A stretch of DNA of 64,000 bases from Dipteris shenzhenensis (taxonomy: Eukaryota > Polypodiophyta > Polypodiopsida > Gleicheniales). The position numbers and the translations under genes are program-made. The notes beneath the pieces were generated by a model. It saw only the letters and a list, made by a program, of their open reading frames with translations, made no database searches and was not told where the DNA came from. This document shows positions 31,940 to 43,849 of the stretch, in pieces (the stretch's first letter is position 1; each line of letters starts with the position of its first letter). The DNA lies in assembly GCA_047967505.1 (NCBI GenBank), contig CM106540.1. One strand, 5' to 3'.

Positions 31940-32720
31940 TGTATTAAAACATGTGTATGATTTTGGAGGTTTTGCAATAAGCCATTGCATAGATGCTCAA
32001 TTGCTGAGAGGGAGATGTGGACCTTTACTGAGGTTCAAAAAGTGTGGGCATGTTATGCCTCACATGACAAGACAATGATTTTGAAACTCAGAATTTCCTT
32101 GACATGGACAGCTAATGACGCTTGGCCTGATCATTCTTTTTTTGTTTTCTAAGTCTACTCACTTCCTTTTCCAAAATTTGATTCAGTAGCCTCAACCTCA
32201 CACTCCTCTTGTGGGAACTTTTTCTATAGTTGATGATGACAAGTGTGATGTTCCTTTTTGCTGTTATAATTGGCTGACGATGTCATCTTAGTTTCACCTT
32301 ACTTTCAGCATAAAAAGATCCTCTTTTATTCTAGATATCTCGTTCTGGTTTACCCCCCTTGACCAAAATATTATGGCATAAACCTAATGGTTGGCCAATC
32401 ACAAATTTATCAAAACATGTGTACGATCTCGGAGCTTTTGGACTAAGCCGCTGCATAGATGCTTAATTGATGATCTCGAGATAGGGAGAGATGGGGATCT
32501 TTATTGAAGTTCAAAAAGTGTGGGCATCTTATGCCCCACATGACAAGGCAATGATATTGAAACTCAAAATTTTATTGACATGGAAAGCTAATGATGCATC
32601 TTATGGCAATGTGGGGCATCTTATGCCCCACATGACAAGGCAATGATATTGAAACTCAGAATTTTCTTGATATGGGAAGCTATTGATGCATGGCCTGATC
32701 ATCATTATGTTGTTTGCTGT
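31940..32720 (+). repeat. Diverged direct repeats
   Basis: A unit starting AAAACATGTGTAYGAT (31946 and about 32412; Y is C or T) contains GTTCAAAAAGTGTGGGCAT and CACATGACAAG and ends GCYTGGCCTGATCAT. A third partial copy (about 32612-32705) is inserted near the end of the second. The repeats show no recognisable coding capacity. Confidence 0.8.
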
Positions 32721-32724
32721 ATTT

Positions 32725-33770
32725 AATTCATTACTTTCCTTATATGAAAATATGTCATCCTCCTTTTTTATTCCACTAGCAAATCTTCATTACAATCTTT
32801 TACTTTGGTTGCAACATCAACGTTTATCTGAATATGAACATGAGAATGAAAGAGTGGGACATCAGATCTCAGATTGGTCGATGAGAAAGATACTACTTTG
32901 CTATCAAATAAAGCTTCCACTGCATGTGTGGAGTTCGCACAAAATTCTATAATATTTCACAGGACGTCTAATTGAACTACACATTGCAAAGACTATGGCA
33001 CTTTGGAATTTTTGGTCCCTTGCTACATTATATTCAATGGACCTTCCCTACAGTAGGGACTAGTTTTTCCACAAGCTTCATCTAAAGATGAAATTGAAAA
33101 TAAAAGCTTGGCTTTAATAAGATTGAAGATGCAATCCATCCACTCTGCAAGAGATTGCATTTGAACTTTGTCATTGTACTCACAGTACAGAAACATTTCC
33201 AAAATGGATCACGAGAACACACACTTATAGAAGTATGACATCATCCAACTTAATGAATTTAAGCGAAAGTATCCCTTCAATAGAAATGTTCTTCATTGCA
33301 TTGGTTTTTCTTCAAGCAGTGTCCATTTGATCAGCTTTTTGATTTACTTTATACTAGCATTTACAATGAACAAAATCAATCATCTGCATGGTAAAGGTTA
33401 TCAGTGAACTACCATAGCAATCAACCATTACCTAGTCCAAATGTTCTTCGATTAATTGAAAGTGTAGTGAATTCAAAGTTGTTGCTATTTTAGATCTTGC
33501 AATTTTTTTCAACAGCATTTAATGTGTCATTTAAGGTGCTAAAATACGATCTTAAGACCTTCAAAACAATGTTTCTACAAAAGAGTTCAACACACGGCAA
33601 TTACTATCACATCCTACTAGATCAAGACCATGTGATTGTTCCTTTGACAAGAAAACGAGCAACACGAGTGTATATCACATGGACAACCGAGGATGAGGAA
33701 GAACTTTATTGTCTACTTAGAAGACACAACTCCATGACCACTACAAAAATTGCACAACTATATCAAACTA
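32725..33770. other. No recognised feature
   Basis: An open frame at 33497-33775 abuts the Helitron fragment but shows no motif I know; it may be an upstream part of it. Nothing else is visible. Confidence 0.35.
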
Positions 33771-33774
33771 CATG

Positions 33775-34500
33775 AGTGGGATTGTTCGTCCAACATTAAC
33801 TATACGTGCTTTAAAAGAACTCCTAGAAACACCATTGTACAAGGGAAACAATGTTAAATTAAATCCACTATGGCAAGACCACATACTTAACCTGCAAGAC
33901 AACATGAGACAATAAGAAAAAATGATAAACATCGACGAGTGTGTTGATATTGAAGATGAGGTACATACAGATACGTTCGTCCATGGTATATACACTACAC
34001 AATAAGTTGTTGACTTTGAGGACAAAACAATTGTGGTAGCTCCTTCAGAAGGCTTTTCCACTGAGCATTTTCAAATACAAATTCTCTGAAGAATTAGCAT
34101 TTCCAAACTTGTTTTATGGACAACCAAGAAACTACAATATCCCAACATGGACAACCTATCAAGAAATAGCTCGATGGGAACTTATAAACAAGGACCATCA
34201 ATTCACATACTCTATAGAAAACCTCTTCTTTTAGATAATTAAAATTATTGTGTGATAGTTTCTCTCCTCAGTTTGCATGAGGAAAGGACGGCTAAGAGGA
34301 AGAACACTAAAAGCAAAAGAAAGGTGTGAAGACACGAACATTGAAAGGCTTCTGACGTGGGTTCGCATGAGGAAAGGACAGCCAAGAGGAAGAACACTAA
34401 AAGCAAAAGAAACATGTGAAGACAAAGGCTTCTACAGTCAAACATAGGATATTGAGATTTCATATGCCTCCGTACATCCTTGGATTACAAATATAAGCTA
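33775..34500 (+). pseudogene. Helitron Rep/helicase protein, N-terminal region fragment
   Basis: The plus-strand pieces read ALKELLETPLYKGNNVKLNP (about 33810-33865), VDFEDKTIVVAPSEGF (about 34010-34055), then after a one-base shift KFSEELAFPNLFYGQPRN (about 34081-34135), YQEIARWELINKDHQ and IENLFF. This order (APGEG-like, EELAFP...YGQPR, then a WEL-R/N-DRR-like block and NIFFK) is that of Helitron-like N-terminal regions fused to Pif1 helicases, which mobilise Helitrons by rolling-circle replication. Stops and shifts are frequent. The Rep HUH motif and helicase are not seen. A direct repeat of about 90 bp follows at 34274-34430. Confidence 0.68.
34274..34432 (+). repeat. Direct repeat of about 90 bp after the Helitron fragment
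   Basis: GCATGAGGAAAGGACRGC...AAAGCAAAAGAAA occurs twice (about 34274 and 34366), each ending in AAGGCTTC. Confidence 0.85.
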
Positions 34501-34704
34501 AAGAAAAACTTGTTTGCAAAACCTTCACGTTTAAGGATTGGCATGAATCTTGTCCATATCTTGAAAATAGACCACTCAAATTATTTTTTCACGTGAAGTT
34601 GAAACTTGAGATAACTTATAATGAAGCAAACTTCAAACATGAATTGTGGGGGTGCATTTGTTGGGTGAGCATGTTTTGGCGAGCTTGTGCAAAAATGGCG
34701 AGCT

Positions 34705-34943
<239 letters not shown>

Positions 34944-35309
34944 TAAAGCCAATGTCATGGCACTAGGCTCTCTCTCTTTGTGTGTGTGTATGTGTGTCAG
35001 ATTCCCACTGAATTATCCATGATTCTAGCCATGTAGAGCTCAAGAAACTGAGCAACTTTGCTTTCTGTAACTCAGTCAAATTCTTAATAGTAGATAAAGA
35101 GCTTTGAGGCTTGGAAAGAACTTTGAGACATATTCAGAAGGTTTGTTGAATTGCAGCATTGAGCTTGAGAATAGCTCGAGCAATTTGTTGGCATTGATAG
35201 ACTTTACACATTTGTTGTAAAGCTTGATTTCTTGTGGTTCTAGATGTAGGCCAAGGTTATTGTATGCATTTCTAAGCATGCTACTTGAAGCTAGACTTTC
35301 TTCTTGTAG

Positions 35310-36660
35310 CTATTTTATGAAAAAGAGGTTTTTGCAAGAAGCACAAGGACTGGAAGGAGTGTTAGATAAGTCTTGTTTTAGTTTTCTAATGAAGCTATCC
35401 TTGCTTCCTGTCACAATCAGATCATCTACGTACAAAAGTGCAATAGTAATATCTTCCCCTTGAACTTTGTAGTAGAGAGTATGATCTACATTGGACTTCA
35501 TGTATCCCAGATCAGCAAAATACTGGTCAATTCTATTGTACCAACTTCTGGGTGCATGTTTTAAGCCGTAGAGACTTTTCTTGAAATGGCAAACCTTGTT
35601 CTCTTTTCTTGGTTCAACATAACCTGCTGGTTGTTGCATGTAGACTTCCTCGTCTAGATAACCATTGAGAAATGCATTCTTGACATCGAGCTGATACACA
35701 TTCCATTTACTGAGTGTCGCTAGTGATATCAAGAACCGTATGGAATCCATCTTTGCTACTGGAGCATAAGTCTCATCATAATCTTGACCATATTGTTGTG
35801 CAAATCCTTTTGCAACTAATCTGGCTTTGTATCTCTGAATACTGCCATCTGGATTATACTTCACTTTGTATACCCATTTGTTGGCTATGGCCTTCTTTGT
35901 TAGTGGAAGGCCGCATAATTCCCAAGTGTTATTTTTATACAAAGCATCCATTTCTTCATTCATAGCAGTTTGCCATTCGGGCTTGTCTACTGCGTCTTCG
36001 AAGTACACTGGCTCTTCTGTAGCCATGATGTTAGTCATAAGAGCATAGTTGGTGGTTTCCACCTGAATTGCTTTGCCTTTCTGAGCATATGTCAATCTAG
36101 CTGGTGGTCTGCTTTCCCTAGTAGACTGTTTGAGCTGCTGTGGCACTGCTTGGGGTGTTGCTGGCAATTCTTGCTCTTCTTCATCAACCTGTTCTGTAGA
36201 TGACTGTGAAGTCGATGCTTCTATCTCCTGTGTAGGTGAGGTTTTCCATTCTGATTCCTCATCAAAGATTACATCTCTGGAGATAATGACTTTGCGGTTG
36301 ATGGGATGATATAATTTGTATGCTTTGCTTTCTTCACTGTCGCCAACCGTGATGCATTTGCATGACTTCGCATCCAATTTCCTACGATGATCATCATGTA
36401 TGTGGGCATATGCTATGCAACCAAATATGCGGAGATGCCCAATGCGTGGCTTGTGTCCAGTGAATGCTTCATAAGGAGTCATACCTTGTATCGGTTCGGT
36501 AGGAAGCCGATTAAGCAAGTAGTTAGCTGTAGCTATTGCTTCTGCCCAATACTTATTCAGAAGATGCTTTTCACTAAGCATTGCTCTAGCACTGTTTGCT
36601 AAAGTCCCATTCTTCCTTTCAGCTCTTGTATTCTACTGAGGAGTATCTGCACATGTGAAT
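35310..36660 (-). pseudogene. Ty1/copia integrase end and reverse transcriptase
   Basis: On minus a 423-codon open stretch starts near 36581 after the integrase Glu block (AERKNGT, about 36625). It shows ANYLLNRLPTEPIQGMTPYE, FGCIAYAHI, a polar linker, and then RT: WQTAMNEEMDALYKNNTWEL, KWVYKVKYNPDGSIQRYKAR, FAQQYGQDYDETYAPVAK, QLDVKNAFLNGYL, VCHFKKSLYGLKHAPRSWY and the catalytic LLYVDDLIVTG. All catalytic Asp residues expected are present. Similarity ends right after KLKQDL near 35360, so the rest of RT, RNase H and the 3' LTR are lost. This is the best-preserved RT in the window. Confidence 0.95.
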
Positions 36661-37066
36661 TGTCTTCAAATGCCGTGATTTTTGCAAAAGTTCATGAATG
36701 CTAAAGACATGTATTCACCTCCTCTATCTGATCTCATGACCTTGATCTTTCTGCCTGTTTGGTTTTCTACCATGGCTTTGAATTCTTGAAATCTGGAAAA
36801 CACTTCAGATTTCTCTTTCAGAAAGTAGACCCAACAATATCTGCTGTAGTCGTCGATCAAGGTCAAGTAATAAAGTGAACCATTGATGCTGCGGGTCTGG
36901 GCATAACCCCATACATTTGTATGAATCAAATCAAGAATACCTCATGCACGAGAGGTACTTCTGACAAAGTTGGTTCGCTTTTGTTTGCCGAAGCAGCATG
37001 CTTCACAAACCTTTCCAAGAAACTGTAGCTTCGGAATCCCAATTGCCATATTTTGATTCCTTAGAT
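36660..37066 (-). pseudogene. Copia integrase core
   Basis: Minus-strand peptide VWGYAQTRSINGSLYYLTLI, DDYSRYCWVYFL (first catalytic Asp block) and VMRSDRGGEYMS (second Asp) lie between 36929 and 36690. The Glu follows near 36625 after a stop. CFGKQKRTNF lies just upstream, near the zinc-binding end. Premature stops near 36928, 36665 and 36637 show decay. Confidence 0.9.
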
Positions 37067-37573
37067 CTAACAAGTACTTGAAGTTGACATGACCATATCT
37101 CTTGTGCCATTTTGCAGATAGGACATGGCATGCTTATCTGGTACTGTAGTTGGCAGCCTGTATAAGCGTCCTTCCTTGACACCTTTTGCTACTAGCTGAC
37201 CTCTTTTGGATTTGTCTCTGATAGTGCATTCATCACCGTCGAAGATGACTTTGTAGTTGTGTTCCATCATTTGACCTACTGACAAAAGGTTCTTGCTGAG
37301 CTTCGGAACATAGAGCACATCTTTGACTAATCCTTTTGTACCAGTGAAATTGTTCATAGGGATAACATCTGTCCCTTGAACCGGATTCGGTGTATTGTCT
37401 ACTGTGTAGATGACATTCTTTTGTCCTTCTAATGGCTTCATTTCTATGAACCATTCCTGATGATTTGTCATATGAGATGATGCACCGCTGTCGATGTACC
37501 AAGGATCCTGTTCCACTTGGTCGACTTGATAGCTGAAATTCTCTTTGGGATTGAAATCAGTGTCTAGGTGCAT
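37067..37573 (-). pseudogene. Copia protease and GAG-pre-integrase region
   Basis: Minus-strand WYIDSGASSHMTNHQEWF (about 37498-37445) contains the aspartic protease DSGAS site. DVLYVPKLSKNLLSVGQMME (about 37315-37260) and KGRLYRLP follow as usual in copia pol. The frame is open for 168 codons but separated by stops from gag and integrase. Confidence 0.92.
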
Positions 37574-37577
37574 TGTA

Positions 37578-38692
37578 TCAGTCTGAATTCTTCACTTGCA
37601 AGAAACATATTGCCATGTTCATTTGCAAAATGACTGTGACAAGAATGTCCACCACGATGATTTCCTCTTCCTCGGGAATTCCCTCGATTACTGCTGGATT
37701 AACCGCCTTGGTCATACTGCTTCTTGCGGCAATCTCTTTCATAGTGTCCAAACTTGTGACAGTAGTTGCATTGAATGTTTGACACATTGGTGGATGCATT
37801 CCCTCGTCCTTGAAATCTTCCTCGATTGGAATGATTTCCTCTTTGTTGATTTTGATGTTGTTGACGATGATGCTGATGCTGATCCTGACTTTGATTTTGT
37901 TGATGATGACCACTTTTCTGATATGATCTACCTCTATTTCTGCCTTTGCCTCTGCTTCTGTCTGAAGCTGTGAAACCTGGTCATTAGAATGACCTTTACG
38001 TGCTTGAATGGCCTGAGTCCTGAGTTCTTCACCAAGTAGAACTGACTGAAGTTCTTCCAGTGTTGGAATTTGCCGTTGGATGGCAATACTCTGGACTAGA
38101 TTCTCATATCCTTCTCCTAGTCCATTCAGGATTACTTGAACCATTTTTGCGGGATTCATAGTCTCTCCTGCTGCTGCAAATTGATTGTTGTAGTCTTTGA
38201 TGCGGAGTACATAAGCATGACCGGTTTCACTGCTATTGCGGAAACTCTGATTGATCTGGTTTCTCAGGGTGAGAATCCTGGATGTGTTCTTGGACTCGTA
38301 GAGAGCTACGAACATATCCCATGCTTCTTTTGATGTCTTGACTGTGTCGCTGTCCTTGCATGACATCTTGCACATTCTGCTTGATCAGGTGATAGGCATA
38401 CTTGTCTTTCTTATCCCACTCTACTTGAGCTCGGGCAATGGAGGATCTGCTAATGGTGCAGAAACTGTTTGTGTAGATGTAGATCCTGATGTAGATTCCA
38501 TTGCTGGTGCTGTGACAACAGATGGAGTAGAGCTACTGGTGGCTGGATCGGCCAATGGTCTAGGTATAGATCCATCGACATACTCCCATTTGTCCTGAAG
38601 CATAAGAATGGTCTCCATTCGGTATTTCCATGTACCATAATTGGAGTTGTCTACCTTAGCAGATGCCTCCAGATTGAGGTTGCTAGTCGACA
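37578..38692 (-). pseudogene. Copia gag with frameshifted zinc knuckle
   Basis: Start ATG 38692 gives MSTSNLNLEASAKVDNSNYG then TWKYRMETIL, the copia gag N-terminus. After a shift near 38400 the core continues (SKEAWDMFVALYESKNTSR, LRIKDYNNQFAAAGE, VQVILNGLGEGYENLVQSI). The zinc knuckle CNYCHKFGHYERDC lies near 37770-37730 in a different frame from the preceding gag, so a frameshift disables the protein. Protein would package RNA. Together with the pol pieces down to 35310 this is one minus-strand element lacking visible LTRs. Confidence 0.9.
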
Positions 38693-38850
38693 TGGTGCAA
38701 ACAATGTACTCAAAAAGTATCCTGAAAAACTCTGTATGAATCAACTGTAAATACACTGAAGATGCCAAGTGAAATCTCTGTACCGTTGTTGAAGATAGAA
38801 CTGCAGTATATAAGATCTGATCTGTGTTACAAGGCTTGTGGCAATCATTA

Positions 38851-39512
38851 GGAAAAAAGGGAGCTAATTTTGGGGCCCTGTAAGAAATTCACTATTTTCT
38901 CTTTTCTCTCTGTACAAAAGCAAGAAAATATGGATACTTGCGTGAGAAATGTCAGTGTGAAAAGGAATAAATATATTCTTTCACATGCTTTACATTCAAT
39001 GTTCATATAAGAGCAACACTTTTTGTGTAGAATTTGGTGATTCTGACACCGCAGACGATGCGTCCGGAAAGGTCGAAAACCCCAAAAGCGACACTGGAAA
39101 CACTGGAATCAAACATCCGGAGGCCCGAAAACGGCCAAAAAAGGCCGAAAAGTGAGATTTGCAGTAAAACGCGATTTGGCCTTTTCGGCCTTTTTTGGCC
39201 GTTTTCGGGCCTCCAGATGTCCGATTCCAGCATTTCCAATGTCGTTTTTGGTGTTTTAGGCCGTTCCGGACGTGTCTGCAGTGTCAAAATCACCAAATTC
39301 TGCACAGAAAATAAATTTTTAAAAGATTCAAATCAGATCACCTCATTAATGTGACATGCTTCTACGAACATATAGTACTATTTCTTTTTCTTATTTTCAT
39401 CTTCTTTTGTTGAATTTTCAACGTTACGTTGGCCCACTCCTGATTGGTTGAGAGCCTATTTTCTCTCTCTTCTAAAAGGCCCCAAAATGAGCTCCCTTTT
39501 TTTCTAATGGAT
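38851..39512. repeat. Segment bounded by imperfect inverted repeats
   Basis: CATTAGGAAAAAAGGGAGCT (38851-) and its near reverse complement ending TTTTTTCTAATG (to 39512) face each other, about 32 bp with few mismatches. They enclose the hairpin at 39024-39306. No target duplication is clear. It could be a small non-autonomous DNA element. Confidence 0.55.
39024..39306. repeat. Large near-palindromic hairpin
   Basis: The left arm (39024-39152) and right arm (39178-39306) are about 128 bp each and closely complementary. Both are rich in GGCC and GGAA-type words. A loop of about 25 bp separates them. A transcript from either strand would fold into a long double-stranded stem. Open frames here are mirror images of each other and not genes. 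Confidence 0.92.
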
Positions 39513-40130
39513 GCCGGGAATAGCCAAGAGGCTTTACAAGGCTGAAATGACGTGCACGATGCCGTGAGATAGCCAAATAGGCTTTACAATGGTGGCATGT
39601 GTGTGTGAAATCAAGTGCTATCTGCCCACTGAACCAATCTGCGATGCCTTTGTACTCTGAAGTCTGCTCACTAAACTGATGAATGTAAGGTTTCAGGTAA
39701 TGTAATGATGTGAAATCGGATGTGAGTGTATGGACTAACTCCGAGTAGGTACTAGTCGGGAATTTCGGGCATGGCTTAGATTGGCAACTTGGGGAATTCA
39801 AAGCGTCCCCTCTATGGCGATCTAGTCTACTCAGATCTAGATCTAAACCAACTGTCGATCGATGAAAGAACAACAAATAACTCCTTTTCTTTTGTTTTTT
39901 TTAAGTGCTGGGTCAGATGCGTCGATGGAGAGGCAAATGTGCATGAAGGAAGTGGTTTTGTCAGCGAGGGTCAAATGTGAGTGTAACTTGCACCGAAATG
40001 TGCACGTGATGTGACGAGCGCGTAGAGCACGAAAAAATGAGCGACTTTCCTTTTTGGAGCACCCTCAAATTCTTCCTGGATCAAGAGATATGACTTAATC
40101 TAGGTGGAGGGGCAAAAGGAGTGCAAATGT
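39313..40130. other. No recognised gene
   Basis: The minus open frame 39472-39876 (134 codons) overlaps the right terminal repeat and matches no family I know. Nothing else is visible. Confidence 0.35.
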
Positions 40131-40134
40131 GCTC

Positions 40135-40505
40135 AATGATGATGTGTCACTGTGAGTCACATGCAGTGATGATGTGGCACTGTGCTTAGCAAGAGGTGTG
40201 CCAGTGAAGCTCTGTGCTGAGGTGGCAGGAGTGTGCACATGCAGTGTGTGCACAGTGTGCCTGGCAAGGGACTGTGCCTGCAGGGGTCAGTGCTGAGGTG
40301 GCACAGATGATGTCAGCAAGGTGATGTGGCAATGCTGATGTGACACTGGTGATGTGGCTGATGATGTGGCACTGATGATGTGGCAAGTGACATGGCAGTC
40401 AGTGATGACATGGCAGTCGGTGATGACATGGCAGTCGGTGACGTGACAAATGATGTGGCTGTCGATGCTGATGTGGCAGGATGACATGGCCTATTGATGT
40501 GGCAG
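40135..40505. repeat. Minisatellite of GATGTGGCA-type units
   Basis: About 370 bp consist of degenerate units containing GATGATGTGGCACTG or GATGACATGGCAGTC, with typical spacing of 17-19 bp and a GT-rich interlude at 40200-40290. Frames across it are Ser/Thr/His-rich artefacts. Confidence 0.85.
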
Positions 40506-40509
40506 ATAA

Positions 40510-41978
40510 TCTGCCACATGTCAAATCGTTGACCACTCCTGAGTTGAGTGGTTACCCTCGGATAGGGTTGCCACGTGTCACAAAAGGGTGTATGCCTTAT
40601 CCTCCATGTGTCAGGGCATGGGTAGCCAGAATCTTTGGAGATGCTCCAGAATCTTTAAAGATTCCGTCGATGGAGTCGTTGGTCCGCTGGCGTGGAAAGA
40701 GCTTGGGTTGTGCCTTAGGAGCCGCAGTTGCTGGAGGAGCACTATGGGCTGTTAGAGGTCCTTGGAGCTGGCTGTGAAGCCGTCGGGCTTTGAGTCGTTC
40801 TGTGTAGGCGACTGAGTTAAAGAAGCTGGGAAGGTCGTTGTAGATGGCTTTGGACAGCTATGGCGCTGTGGTAAAGAGCGCCCGTTTGAAGTGCTAGCCG
40901 TCTGAGGCGTGCAGCAGGAGCTTCAAGAACAGTGAAGAGAAGGCGGCTATGCAGTCTTGCTTGGAGAGGCCATCGATCAGTGGCGAGTTGGTGGATGCAA
41001 GGCATATTGGAGAGCTTGGCTATGGAGCTGCTGGTCGATGGCGCTCTGCTTGCTCACCTCGCTTTTGTAGGAGGGCTGTGGCTTCGTGGATGGATGAGGA
41101 AGCCGCTGCTTGCAGGTGTTGTGCTAAGGAGCCATCAGTGGGCTGGCCTTGAAGAATAGAAACTATGCTAGAGGTAGTCGAGTAAGCCACGTAGGAGTCA
41201 CCGATCATTTGTTGTTGCTCGTTATAGGCATGGACTTGAGTTGAAGTAGTTGCAGAAGTGGAGAACTCCTGGGTCACCATCTCATTGTAGGATGGAAGTG
41301 CCTACAAGCCAACTGCGATTGCATGAGCAAGGTCACGGGCATCGCCTTGCTAAGAGGCAGCCAATGTAGTCGGGTAGTCAGCTATTGCAGTGTAGAGCCC
41401 TTCTCAGATTGCTGATGGAGTCGCTATTGTCGATTGGAGGCTCTTGGAGCATCTAAGATAGCCTGTTTACAAGATGTCACTGCAGCCCATGTGGATGGAG
41501 CAGCTGTTGCTAGCATAGCATTTGGAGATAGATGGCGATTGCAAGGGTTGCTTCTGGGCACTGCTTCTCGTTGCTATGGCAGCCGAGAGTCAGAGGAGTA
41601 GTAGCCCATGGATATTTCGTTCAAGTTTCTTCAAGAAGCTCTCTATCTCACATATTTGGAATCAGAAACATCCCTCTCTCATTGAATCTCTTCAGAAGCA
41701 CTCAAAGAACTCTCTCTTTTCTGAACTTCTCTCAAAGAGATCTCTTTCTCTCAACTGCAATCTAAGAACAATGCAAGGAATCACTCAATCTCATATAGAT
41801 GGAAATCTTTGTCAATGAACGGAAATTTCTCTTAGAATGAACAGAAAATTCCTCTCAAAGAATGGATGAAGATCTCTCACCGGAAGTGGACTCTCACGGA
41901 GAACACTCAAGAGAACTCTCAATCTCACAATCTCTCTCGCACTCTCAAGAATCACAATGCCTCAGCGAAGGCAAGGGA
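40510..41978 (-). other. Interior of an orphan copia-like element, no known gene
   Basis: On minus this follows the LTR and primer site at 41979-42246. Near 41600-41960 it is rich in GAGAGA/TCTCTC words, like a leader. Further on it has open frames (for example 41020-41280) with no gag or pol motif. The other LTR was not found. Confidence 0.45.
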
Positions 41979-41990
41979 GCTCTGATACCA
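41979..41990 (-). other. tRNA-Met primer-binding site
   Basis: GCTCTGATACCA on plus is the reverse complement of TGGTATCAGAGC and directly abuts the LTR end at 41991. Confidence 0.85.
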
Positions 41991-42246
41991 TGACAAAATA
42001 TGAAGAGGGGAGAGGAGAAGAGTGGAGATGAGGAGAGAGGGCACAGCTAGAGAGCACACCACAAATGACTAACTATACACTAGATTTAGTTGAAAAAATA
42101 GAATATATACAAACCCTTTTAGGGTTAGGGTTAGGGGATCTAACCCTTTCCTTTATAGCACTCTATAAGTTAGTGCTATGCACATATGATCACGTGATGG
42201 TGCTATGCACATATGATCACATGATGTTGAGCGTTGACTCTCAACA
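41991..42246 (-). repeat. LTR of a minus-strand copia-like element
   Basis: On plus it begins TGACAAAATATG and ends ACTCTCAACA, giving TGTTGAG...TTTTGTCA on the element strand. It contains TTTAGGGTTAGGGTTAGGGG (about 42117-42136) and two copies of GTGCTATGCACATATGATCA. Only one LTR is visible, so the 256-bp length rests on termini. Confidence 0.65.
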
Positions 42247-42249
42247 AAT

Positions 42250-42880
42250 GTTGATGGAGATCCCTCAGGAACCGCTCCCACCCCTTTTGCCATTACACTA
42301 GCTCACAAACTATAGATGCTGGGATTGCATGATGGGAGAGACTTATGTAAAGAAGCATAACAAGGCGTATGTCAAGAGCTGGAAGATTGAGTTTATCGAG
42401 AATTGGTGAAAAGGAATTGCCATGACCTTTGGTAGCAGCATCCCTAGAGCTCTTGGGTGCTAGGATAGAATGTGGTATAGAGTTATGGGCATCCCTCAAC
42501 TACCTTTTTGATATTGAATTCATTGTTTAGCTTATGATCTTACCCGATTGCTTCTGAGCTTGGTTTTTTCTTTCCCTTAAAAATGGAGCATTTTGATTAT
42601 GGGCTTCAATCAGAGCACAAAGCCCATTTACCAGGATTCTAAGCCAGAATATCTATTACCCCTTGGAAGGTTTGGGCTCTTGAGCAAGGATCACTTATCA
42701 TAGAACCATTGGTTCTCTCCCTACCGCGTTGGCTCACTCTTGAGAGCTAGCCATTCCACCCTAACCTGGTTGGAATTGGTCCACATGAATGCCCTGGCAG
42801 AAACCCCTCAGAAAAGACTCTCCCTTGCACAATTTTGTCAATGCTGCTCAAGATTGGTCCTTTGTTGACTCTCTAATAGA
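42250..42880. other. No recognised feature
   Basis: No motif or repeat is evident between the orphan LTR and the copia fragment. Confidence 0.4.
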
Positions 42881-42889
42881 TTTGCTACG

Positions 42890-43110
42890 CATATACGACC
42901 TGCACAGGCATCTGAAAACCAACATCATCTAGCTGACCCATTGAAATGAGACTCTTGGTTAGCTTAGGCACATGTCTCACATTTGTCAAAATAAATGCAG
43001 ACCCATTTGTAAAAGAAAACTTTATGTCACCTACTCCCACTATGTCACATGCATAGTCATTTCCAAGATGCACACAACCTGTCTTCCCACTAGTTGTGAT
43101 GTCATGTGCA
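42890..43110 (-). pseudogene. Short copia protease/pre-integrase fragment
   Basis: Minus-strand SGKTGCVHLGNDYACDIVG, KFSFTNGSAFIL and VRHVPKLTKSLISMGQLDD are nearly identical to the copia at 25600-25750, so the two share a family. It is only about 210 bp, flanked by unrelated sequence on both sides. Confidence 0.92.
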
Positions 43111-43114
43111 ATAG

Positions 43115-43845
43115 CTATAGCCACACTATCTTGCATGGAGGAATACTACAAGGGTAGAAGCAGACTTTTGCACTCGAAGTGGTGATAGTCTTGATCTGAG
43201 AGGCGATCTTACTCATGTACAAGGATTCGATATTAGGATCACTCTTAAAAAGGTGGGGGAAGCCACAATCGATGTGACAACACATAAGACCGGCTTCTTG
43301 CATGTTAGCAACCCAAGAAGAACCACCCCTTTTTTCTTCACTACTTAGAGCATAGGTATTCATCTTGACATTCTTGCATTTGGAATGAGGTGAAATAACC
43401 TACTAGTCTTTTATGTTTGGAGCATCCCATACTAAGGGTCTCTATTCACAGGTTTGATTTTGCTTAGATGGCAGCATTATTCTATATTAATGTAGATGCA
43501 GGTGGTTTGCTTTTAAAACTCAGTGATTCTATCCCACCAGGCTAAGAGTAGCCCCTGAATGGATTAATTTATTGATGAGTGTTCATTCATTTTAGCCTAT
43601 TATGAGACTAATTTGGAAACTTACTACCTTTTTATTTACTTACTTAGGGATGATGATGCAAAAAATGTGACATTATGTACCCTTTTGAAACCTTGTAATA
43701 CTTTATATGTTGGTCCTTAACCATGGTCCTTGATTTGTGTCATAGGCATGATATGAGAAGCCCATATAGGTGACCATGATATTAGATGATGCAAAAACTT
43801 GGCCCAATAAATTTGAGCTACGAAGTTTAGGCTCTTTAAGGACTT
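43115..43845. other. No recognised feature
   Basis: The minus frame at 43115-43363 (MNTYALSSEEKRGGSSW...) has several Cys and His but no family I know; it is possibly a further transposon relic. Confidence 0.3.
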
Positions 43846-43849
43846 CTTG

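Noticed and set aside
39003-39354. Overlapping open frames of about 100 codons on both strands
   Set aside because: They are mirror translations of the hairpin arms.
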